Assembly: GCA_029961105.1 (NCBI GenBank)
Contig: JASBVO010000022.1
Span: 1 to 38,885, forward strand
Origin: Micrococcus sp.
Lineage (GTDB): Bacteria; Actinomycetota; Actinomycetes; Actinomycetales; Micrococcaceae
DNA length: 38,885 bases
Direction: 5' to 3'
This document shows, in pieces, positions 23,798 to 32,503 of this stretch. The number at the start of each line of letters is the position of its first letter. Within the stretch, counting starts at the first letter, position 1. The translations under genes were made by a program, and so were the position numbers. The notes under the pieces were generated by a model. The model was given only the letters and a program-made list of their open reading frames with translations, did no database searches and was not told the DNA's origin.

Positions 23798-24833
23798 CGG
23801 TCATCAGCGCGATCACCTCGTCGGAGTTGAGCGTGGAGGGGTCGACGTCCGGGGACTCCAGTTCGTCGAGCGGCGGCAGCGCGGGGTCGGACTCCACGCC
23901 CTCGCCGACGGCGTACTCCATGGACCCTGAGTCCACGAGCGCCTGCTGGCCCTCGGGGCCCGTGGCGTAGGCCAGGAACTGCTGGGCCTCCTCGGGCATG
24001 TCCGAGGACTCCAGCACGCCGCCGGCCGAGAGGCTCACGAAGGCGCCCGGGTCCTCGCCGCCGAAGTAGTGCAGCTTGGTGTTGGCGCTGCCCTCGGCGG
24101 CCTCGGCCTGGTCGCGGTACCAGTAGTAGTGGTACATGATCCCCACCGGCACCTCTCCGGCGTTGACGGCCTTCATGGTGGCGATGTTGTTCTGGTAGAC
24201 CTGCGCGTTGTCCGCGAGGGCCTCCAGCCAGGCGCGGGTGTCGTCCTCGCCGCGCTCGGCGAGCATGCCGGCCACGATGGCCTGGAAGTCCGCGCCACCC
24301 GGGGCCGCGCCCCATTTCCCGGCCCACTCCGGGTCGGCCAGGTCCATCATGGACGTGGGCAGCTCGTCCTCGCTGATCATCTCGGTGTTGTACACGAGGA
24401 CGGTGGAGCGGGCGGCGATCGGGACCCACTTGCCGGAGGAGGGCACCAGTCCCTCGCGCAGCTGCGCCTGGGTGTCGCGCTCCACGTCGGCCAGCAGTCC
24501 CTCGCGCTCCACCACGGTCATGGCCGGGGAGTTCTCGGTGAGGAAGACGTCCGCCGGGGAGCTCTCGCCCTCCTGGACGATCATGTGGCCCATCGAGGAG
24601 TCCTGGCCGTCGCGGACCTGGGTGGGGATGCCCGTCTCCTCGGTGAACGCCTCCGCCACGGCCTCCGTGACCTCGATGTGCTGGGCGGAGTAGATCTGCA
24701 GCGTGTCCGGCTGCGCCTCGTAGGCCTCCTCGGCCGGCGCACCACCATTCCCTCCTCCCCCGCCGCCGCAGGCGGTCAGGGCCAGGGGCAGGGTCAGCGC
24801 GAGGGCGAGCAGGGGGCGGGACGTCTTCGGCAT
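23781..24833 (-). CDS. fbpA: Iron-binding lipoprotein of ABC transporter (FbpA-like)
   Basis: A 350-residue substrate-binding lipoprotein. The signal peptide ends in LALTACGGGG with lipobox Cys22, followed by a Gly-rich linker, so it is tethered to the outer face of the membrane. The mature part starts LQIYSAQHIEVTEAVAEAF, the usual opening of FbpA/FutA iron-binding proteins, and has GIMYHYYWYRD, the tyrosine cluster that binds ferric ion in this family. GAAGG lies 5 bases before the ATG. It sits 38 bases behind the adenylation-carrier-acyltransferase gene, so both probably share the iron-controlled promoter at 27680-27698. Binding of free or chelated ferric iron is likely; direct binding of a metallophore made by the upstream enzyme is speculative. 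Confidence 0.92.
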   Translation of the reverse strand: MPKTSRPLLALALTLPLALTACGGGGGGNGGAPAEEAYEAQPDTLQIYSAQHIEVTEAVAEAFTEETGIPTQVRDGQDSSMGHMIVQEGESSPADVFLTENSPAMTVVEREGLLADVERDTQAQLREGLVPSSGKWVPIAARSTVLVYNTEMISEDELPTSMMDLADPEWAGKWGAAPGGADFQAIVAGMLAERGEDDTRAWLEALADNAQVYQNNIATMKAVNAGEVPVGIMYHYYWYRDQAEAAEGSANTKLHYFGGEDPGAFVSLSAGGVLESSDMPEEAQQFLAYATGPEGQQALVDSGSMEYAVGEGVESDPALPPLDELESPDVDPSTLNSDEVIALMTDAGIL

Positions 24834-24871
24834 GGGAACCTTCTTCTCAAGGGGGGATGCAAGGGAGGGGA

Positions 24872-27679
24872 TCATCGGACGGGCGCCGGGACGAGGTCCT
24901 GCAGCCGGCGCATCGGCCGGTCGGCCAGCCACCACAGCAGGCAGCCGGCCGCCAGGGCGGCGACCGTCTCCACCACGTCGTCCTCGAAGGAGGACAGCAC
25001 CATGAACTGCACCAGGTAGATGTACAGCGAGGCCGCGGCCAGCAGGCCCACCAGGGGCAGGACGACCGCCGGGACGCGCAGCCGCGGCACCCAGACCAGC
25101 ACGAGCAGGCCGATCACGATGGCCAGTTCCCGCATCGGCTGCTCCGGGAAGAAGGCCACCCCGCCGGCCACGGCGAGGGCGGTGGTGATCCACCGGCGCC
25201 GGCGGCTGTCCGCCCACGCGGCGGCGGCGCCGACCCCGACCAGCCACAGGGTGGTGGGCATGATCGACTGCGCCATGTGGTCGTCCGTCAGGGACAGGAT
25301 GACGAACCGGGGCACGAGCGCGCCCGCCGTGAACCAGGCGGCCACGCGCCACGGGTCCCGCTGCCAGGCCCGGGCGACCGCCGGTACCGAGAGGACCACG
25401 GCGAGCACCAGGACGGAGGCCAGCAGCGCGTCGATGAACCAGTACTCGTTGGCGGTGGACCCCTCGGTGGTGTCGCCGATGAGCCAGTGGCTCAGCAGGA
25501 TGTTGGACCAGCCGTACCGCCCCGTGGTGAGCATGCCGAACGCCGCGATGAGCATGGTCGGCACGGCGACGCCGATCGCGATCCGGGCCGTGGAGCGCCA
25601 CCGGCCGGCGACGCTGGGCACGGACAGCCCGAAGCGCGCGGTGTTGAACCCGGCCACGGCCAGCAGCACGTGCGCCCCGCCCATGAGGTCGAAGAGGTCG
25701 GCGTGGGAGCCGCAGATCGCCACCACGGCCACCGCGCGCAGCACCACGGAGGTCTCCACGCTGTGCCACGTCGCCGCCGCGCGCCCGCGCCCCGACCCGC
25801 GGCGCAGGGGCACGCCTGCGGACCCGGCTCGCCGGTGTGCGGTGGTCCCCGCCCCCCGGCCCCGGGTCCCGACGACGGCGCCTCCGGTCCCGGCGGCACG
25901 GGCCAGCCCCAGCTCCACCAGGTCGGCCAGCGGCCGGTGGTGCCAGTCGCGCGGCAGCGGACCGACGAGCCGCTCCAGCCGGGCCGAGGCCTGCACGTGA
26001 CTGAGGGAGTCACCGCCGTGCTGGACAAAGGTCCTCTCCAGGTCCGCGGCGTCCAGCATCAGGACCGAGGAGACGGCCCCGGCGACGTCAGCCGTCAGCC
26101 GTGTGCGCCGGTCCCGCGCTGGAGCCTCGGTGCGCGAGGGTGCACCGCCCGGGGCCGGTGCCCCCTCCGCGCCGTCTCCCCGCGCGTCGGCGCCGGTCTG
26201 CGCCGGGGGGACGGGTCCGGCGTCGTGGGTCTCCGTCTGGCCCGTCAGGGAGCGGACCAGCGCGGCGCTGCCGGGCCGGTCCACCTTGCCATTGGGCAGC
26301 CGCGGCAGGGCGCACACCGCCACGGCCACGGCCGCGGGGCCCAGCCCGGACGCGGCCCCTGCCAGCCGCCGGACGTCCGTGCCGACGTCGGACGCGGCGC
26401 GCCCGGGCACCGGCTCCACCGCGACGGTCAACCGGTGGCCGTCGCCACCGACGCAGGCGCGGTACCCGGCCGCCTCGAGCCGATTCTCGACCGTGCCGAC
26501 GTCGATCCGCACGCCCATGACCTTCACGAACCCGGAACGGCGCCCCACCAGGCGCAGCATGCCGTCCGGCCCGATCCGCCCGAGGTCACCCGTACGCAGC
26601 TCGGTGAGCATGGCCCCGAGGGCCAGGTCGTCCGGGTGCTCGGCATAGCCCATCATCACGCCGGGTCCGCGGACCACGACCTCACCGGCGCCGTCGGCGG
26701 CCTCGGGGACGGTCGTGTCCAGGTGCAGGGTGGTGCCGGCCACCGGGTGGCCCACGGCATCGGGGTGCTCGACGACGAGCGCGGGATCCAGCACGCAGAT
26801 CCGTGCGGTGGCCTCCGTCTGGCCGTACATCACCGACAGCCCCCATCCGTGCCGCCGGCCCAGCGCCGCGGTCCGCAGCACGCGGTCCGGGCCCATCCGG
26901 CCGCCGGCCTGGGCGACGAGGCGCAGCGTGGGGTGCGGGCGGTCCAGGAAGCCGGTGGACTCCAGCAGCTCAACGAGGTGCGGGACGACGGCCAGGGTGG
27001 TGACTCCCTCGCCGTCCACCGTCGCCCAGAAGTCCTCGTCCAGCACGGAACCCTCGTGCAGCACCACGGACCCGCCGGCCACCAGGTGCGAGTGCAGTAC
27101 CGAGAGGCCGAACGTGTAGTGCAGGGGCAGGCTCGTGATCGCCCGGTCCGCGGCGGTGAGGCGCAGCGACTCGGCGATGGCGGCGGCGTTGCGGTGCAGG
27201 TTGGCGTGCGACAGCCGCACCAGCTTGGGCGAGCCGGTGCTGCCGGAGGTGCTCAGCAGCAGGGCCAGGTCGGGGTGCAGGAGGTGACGAGGGGCGGGGT
27301 CCAGCACGGCGAAGGGCCGGGACGGGTCACCGGTGGCCACGACGTCCGGGGCGTAGCGTGCCAGCACGGCGGCGGCCCGGTCCTCCTCGGCGGTGACGAG
27401 CGCGACGTGGCCGGCCTCCAGGGTGGCCAGGTAGGCCAGCACGCCGGGCAGGTCCCGGCGCAGCGGCAGGTGCACGAGGCGCCGTCCCGTGGTCACGTCC
27501 GGCAGCTCACGGACGAGCCTGGCGACGGCGTCGCGCAACTGACCGTGGGACAGCACGGTGCCGGAGGCCGTCACGAGCGCGGGACGCGCGGCGTGGACCT
27601 CCTCGGCGAACGGCGCGCGCCGTTCGGGACGGGCGGTCAGCGTTGCGGTCGGAGCCGCCAGAGGGGTGGCTGGAGTCAC
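24872..27679 (-). CDS. Adenylation-carrier-acyltransferase-3 fusion, iron-regulated
   Basis: A 935-residue three-part protein. An adenylation domain (about 1-475) has TSGSTGSPK (144-152), YGQTEA (285-290), TGDL (363-366) and A10 Lys465 in LPNGKVDR. A Pro/Ala-rich linker leads to a carrier domain with QHGGDSLSHVQ (Ser558). From about 640 to the end there are roughly ten membrane helices; the first carries Arg648-x10-His659, the hallmark of acyltransferase-3 proteins. No condensation, reductase or thioesterase domain is present. Expected chemistry: activation of a carboxylic or amino acid, loading on the carrier, and transfer by the membrane domain to an acceptor at or across the membrane, like DltA, DltC and DltB combined. 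Substrate and acceptor are unknown. The GTG start is directly beside an iron box, so the message is probably leaderless. First gene of the operon with the iron transporter. Confidence 0.87.
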   Translation of the reverse strand: MTPATPLAAPTATLTARPERRAPFAEEVHAARPALVTASGTVLSHGQLRDAVARLVRELPDVTTGRRLVHLPLRRDLPGVLAYLATLEAGHVALVTAEEDRAAAVLARYAPDVVATGDPSRPFAVLDPAPRHLLHPDLALLLSTSGSTGSPKLVRLSHANLHRNAAAIAESLRLTAADRAITSLPLHYTFGLSVLHSHLVAGGSVVLHEGSVLDEDFWATVDGEGVTTLAVVPHLVELLESTGFLDRPHPTLRLVAQAGGRMGPDRVLRTAALGRRHGWGLSVMYGQTEATARICVLDPALVVEHPDAVGHPVAGTTLHLDTTVPEAADGAGEVVVRGPGVMMGYAEHPDDLALGAMLTELRTGDLGRIGPDGMLRLVGRRSGFVKVMGVRIDVGTVENRLEAAGYRACVGGDGHRLTVAVEPVPGRAASDVGTDVRRLAGAASGLGPAAVAVAVCALPRLPNGKVDRPGSAALVRSLTGQTETHDAGPVPPAQTGADARGDGAEGAPAPGGAPSRTEAPARDRRTRLTADVAGAVSSVLMLDAADLERTFVQHGGDSLSHVQASARLERLVGPLPRDWHHRPLADLVELGLARAAGTGGAVVGTRGRGAGTTAHRRAGSAGVPLRRGSGRGRAAATWHSVETSVVLRAVAVVAICGSHADLFDLMGGAHVLLAVAGFNTARFGLSVPSVAGRWRSTARIAIGVAVPTMLIAAFGMLTTGRYGWSNILLSHWLIGDTTEGSTANEYWFIDALLASVLVLAVVLSVPAVARAWQRDPWRVAAWFTAGALVPRFVILSLTDDHMAQSIMPTTLWLVGVGAAAAWADSRRRRWITTALAVAGGVAFFPEQPMRELAIVIGLLVLVWVPRLRVPAVVLPLVGLLAAASLYIYLVQFMVLSSFEDDVVETVAALAAGCLLWWLADRPMRRLQDLVPAPVR

Positions 27680-27698
27680 GCAGGTTAGGCTAACCTAC
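27680..27698. promoter_or_regulatory. DtxR/IdeR iron box in divergent promoter
   Basis: GCAGGTTAGGCTAACCTAC matches the DtxR/IdeR consensus TTAGGTTAGGCTAACCTAA at 16 of 19 positions, and the core 27682-27696 is a 15-bp inverted repeat around the central base. On the minus strand it contains TAGCCT, a likely -10 for the fusion gene, 7 bases before its GTG, with TTGCGT 18 bases upstream as a possible -35. It also lies 32 bases before the phosphopantetheinyl transferase start, so iron-loaded repressor could block both genes. Confidence 0.9.
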
Positions 27699-27729
27699 GC
27701 CAAATAAGTCACGCAATCGCGAGGTATTT

Positions 27730-28344
27730 ATGACCGTAGATGTCCGGTGGGCCGTGCTCACCGCCGCTCACTCCGGCCTGCTCCATCTCCTGAGCCCCCT
27801 GGAGCGCGAGCGCGTGGCCTCCCTGGCCAGGCCTGCGGACCGAGGCCGGTCCATGCTGGCCGCGGCCCTGCTCCGCGTGGCCTCGGCCGAGTCCCTCCGC
27901 TGCCCGCCCGAGGCGGTGGTCGTGGACCGGACCTGCACGGAGTGCGGTGGGCCCCACGGTGCGCCGAGGATCGTCCACGCCGGGGCCAGGGTGCCCCACG
28001 TGTCGGTGTCGCACTCAGGCCTCCTCGTGGTCGTCGCCCTCAGCCCACAGGGTCCGGTGGGCGTGGACGTCCAACGGGTCGGCGACCTCGCCGATCCGGG
28101 GACCGCGCCGCAGTGGGTACGCAGCGAGGCCCTGGTCAAGGCCCGGACGGCGATATCCGGCACGGACGCTGCCACCCGTGGCGTCCACCGGCTGGACCCG
28201 CCCCTGGCGGGCTACGCAGCGGCCCTGGCCGGGCCTCGCCGCGCCCTTCGCACACTGTCCGCCTCGGTGTGGGACGGCGCCGTGGCACCGGCACCGTCCG
28301 GCACGGTCACTCGTCCCAGACCTGCACCACGTTCTGCCGCGTGA
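27730..28344 (+). CDS. Sfp-type 4'-phosphopantetheinyl transferase
   Basis: A 204-residue protein with the three marks of Sfp-type transferases: PHVSVSHSGLLVVVAL, then GPVGVDVQRV (metal-binding Asp113), then WVRSEALVKA (Glu133 and Lys137). A CTECGGPHG segment precedes them, as in many actinobacterial members. It transfers the phosphopantetheine arm of coenzyme A to a carrier-protein serine. It diverges from the adenylation-carrier-acyltransferase gene and shares its iron box, so carrier Ser558 there is the obvious target; carrier Ser597 of the Pls-type synthetase is a second candidate. GAGG lies 5 bases before the ATG. Its 3' end overlaps the convergent NTF2-like gene by 38 bp. The C-terminal 40 residues are Ala/Pro-rich and weakly conserved. 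Confidence 0.88.
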   Translation: MTVDVRWAVLTAAHSGLLHLLSPLERERVASLARPADRGRSMLAAALLRVASAESLRCPPEAVVVDRTCTECGGPHGAPRIVHAGARVPHVSVSHSGLLVVVALSPQGPVGVDVQRVGDLADPGTAPQWVRSEALVKARTAISGTDAATRGVHRLDPPLAGYAAALAGPRRALRTLSASVWDGAVAPAPSGTVTRPRPAPRSAA

Positions 28345-28666
28345 TCAGTCCGCCGGAGATGTCCGCGGTGCAGGCGCACCGCACGTTGGTCCCGTCCGGA
28401 TAGCGGCACAGGGTGGTCAGGGCGACCCGGTCCTCGCCCATGACCGGATCGACCACGTGATGGGTCATGTCCCGGGAGTAGGTGTCCTCCAGCCAGGGGC
28501 GGATGGCGTCCTTGCCCTTCATGACCAGGGGCGATCTCGGCGGGTTGTTCCGGTCGACCACCGTGACCTCCGCGTCCTCCGCGTAGGCCTCCAGCAGGGT
28601 CCGGGCGTTGCGTTCCTCGGTGGCCCGGGTGAACCCGGCCAGGTCGAATGCAGTGTTGGCGTTCAT
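28307..28666 (-). CDS. NTF2-like / SnoaL-type small protein
   Basis: A 119-residue protein of the NTF2-like superfamily: FTRATEERNARTLLEAYAED, then AEVTVVDRNNPP, then KGKDAIRPWLEDTYSRDMTH, and a C-terminal strand pattern ending QNVVQVWDE. Family members bind or isomerise small molecules, and this one has no substrate-specific motif I recognise. AGGA lies 7 bases before the ATG. It overlaps the phosphopantetheinyl transferase gene tail to tail, so the two could interfere at the transcript level. It differs from the similar protein at the left edge of the window and is not a close duplicate. Confidence 0.78.
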   Translation of the reverse strand: MNANTAFDLAGFTRATEERNARTLLEAYAEDAEVTVVDRNNPPRSPLVMKGKDAIRPWLEDTYSRDMTHHVVDPVMGEDRVALTTLCRYPDGTNVRCACTADISGGLITRQNVVQVWDE

Positions 28667-28792
28667 GGCTGTGTCCTGGCTGTTCAGTCCCTCCGCACCC
28701 CAATTCTCCCGCCGCGCGGCACCCCGGACAATGGCCGCGGTACCGCTTCTGCGCCGTCCTGGCCTCCATGGCCGGCCGTACCGGGTTCCCGG

Positions 28793-31379
<2,587 letters not shown>

Positions 31380-31860
31380 TCAGCGGGGTGGGAGACCGGA
31401 TCTGGGTGCGTGCCGCCGAGTGGGTCGTCGTGCCGATGGTGGTCTCGGACCTGTCCGTGGACGCGTCCGGGCGGCCGGGTGGAGCTGCTCGTGGACACCA
31501 GGGAGGGAACCTCCACCTTGGTGACCACCCCGGTGGACCGCGGGGTGATTCCGGGCATGATGGGGGGCGCAAGACTCAGGACCGGGGCCCCTGGCCCTGT
31601 TGCAGCTCCGTGTGAGCGGTGATCCTGCCCCCCTGCCCGGTGTGCCGGACGGACCGGTGCCGCGTGACCTGCGTGCCGAGTCGGTGACCGCCCGACGGAG
31701 CCTGGACTTCGCCATGCGCGCACCGATGATGGGGGCTCTTGGGATTCCGGGCGGGGACGGGCAGCCCGGGACCACCGGGATGATGTCCTTCACCGTCAAC
31801 GGCCGCACGGCTCGACGTCGTCACCGTCCCGGCGTTCGGTCAGGTCACCGTCCGGGTCAG
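31380..31860 (+). pseudogene. Decayed multicopper oxidase fragment
   Basis: Fragments in different plus-strand frames read in family order. Near 31385-31475 lies RIWVRAAEWVVVPMVVSDL; near 31470-31565, RVELLVDTREGTSTLVTTP then VDRGVIPGMMGG; near 31595-31810, LRVSGDPAPLPGVPD, DLRAESVTARRSLDFAM and GMMSFTVNGRTA. This order (second cupredoxin-domain end, Met/Gly-rich stretch, DLRxxxVxARRxLxF, then FTxNGR) matches the middle of actinobacterial multicopper oxidases. At least two frameshifts separate the pieces, and the copper-binding HCHxxxH and HxxHxH motifs are absent. So this is a remnant, not a working gene. The identification rests on recalled family pattern and needs a search. Confidence 0.5.
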
Positions 31861-32285
31861 GCCGTCTGGTGGGTGATCAGCACCGGGCACTTGGCGTGGG
31901 CCGCCACGGCAGAACTGACCGAGCCCAGAAGCAGTCCCGCGAATCCACCGTGACCCCGGCTGCCTACCACCACCATCCGCGCGTTCTGGCTGAGCTCCCG
32001 CAGCACCCGCGCTGGTGAGCCCTCATGCACCTCGCGTTCCAGGCCCTGGGGCAACTCGTTGCCGAAGACGGCGTCCAGAGCGTCACCCAGCCGGTGCCAG
32101 GCGTCATCCTTGAAGTCGTACTCGAGGGGATAGGGGTATTCTGCGGCGGTGACCGGCAGGTTCCAGGCCGTCACCACCTTCAGTGGGCACCCCAGCAGCT
32201 CGGCCATGTGCTTGGCCTCGCGCAGTGCCTCCAGGGAGCCCGTGGATCCGTCGACCCCGACGACGATCGGCTGTGCTGTCTGCAT
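31857..32285 (-). CDS. Universal stress protein (UspA family)
   Basis: A 142-residue single-domain Usp. It starts PIVVGVDGSTGSLEALREA and ends with the ATP-binding signature GSRGHGGFAGLLLGSVS (Gly-x2-Gly-x9-Gly-Ser), so it is of the nucleotide-binding type. Such proteins act in the cytoplasm under starvation, hypoxia or oxidative stress. GAGGGGAG lies about 6 bases before ATG 32285; the 40-residue upstream extension is rejected. It is divergent from the PEP synthase gene, with about 220 bases between. Confidence 0.95.
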   Translation of the reverse strand: MQTAQPIVVGVDGSTGSLEALREAKHMAELLGCPLKVVTAWNLPVTAAEYPYPLEYDFKDDAWHRLGDALDAVFGNELPQGLEREVHEGSPARVLRELSQNARMVVVGSRGHGGFAGLLLGSVSSAVAAHAKCPVLITHQTA

Positions 32286-32461
32286 CGTGTTCTCCCCTCG
32301 CGGTTCGCCTGCTCTCGGCGCTTCCGGTCCCGGCCGACACCACAGCGGTGGCAGGACGGATCTCAGCGCACGGCCACGGTAAGCCGCAGTGACTTCTCGG
32401 CACAATGTCCGTGGCGTTCAGACCCGGAGCGGTGGACCTGTACCCCACCTGGGTCCGTGCC

Positions 32462-32478
32462 TACCCTGTGTGTCACAC
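32462..32478 (+). promoter_or_regulatory. Possible promoter and palindrome upstream of PEP synthase
   Basis: TACCCT (32462-32467), a TANNNT-type -10, is followed directly by GTGTGTCACAC (32468-32478), whose 5-bp arms form an inverted repeat around the predicted start. The PEP synthase ATG is about 25 bases further on. No good -35 is seen. A related 11-mer, GTGTGTGACAC, occurs at 17708-17718. Confidence 0.3.
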
Positions 32479-32503
32479 GATCGAACCGATGGCGGGGGCA
32501 GGC

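Noticed and set aside
20970-24833. Thiamine, phosphonate or sulfate importer instead of iron
   Set aside because: The binding protein has the FbpA-type opening and tyrosine cluster, the permease is a fused duplicate, and the operon begins at a DtxR-type iron box; iron fits best.
24857-27688. 943-residue plus-strand frame opposite the adenylation-carrier-acyltransferase gene
   Set aside because: Mirror frame with Gln/His/Gly/Arg repeats; the minus strand carries all catalytic motifs and an iron-box promoter.
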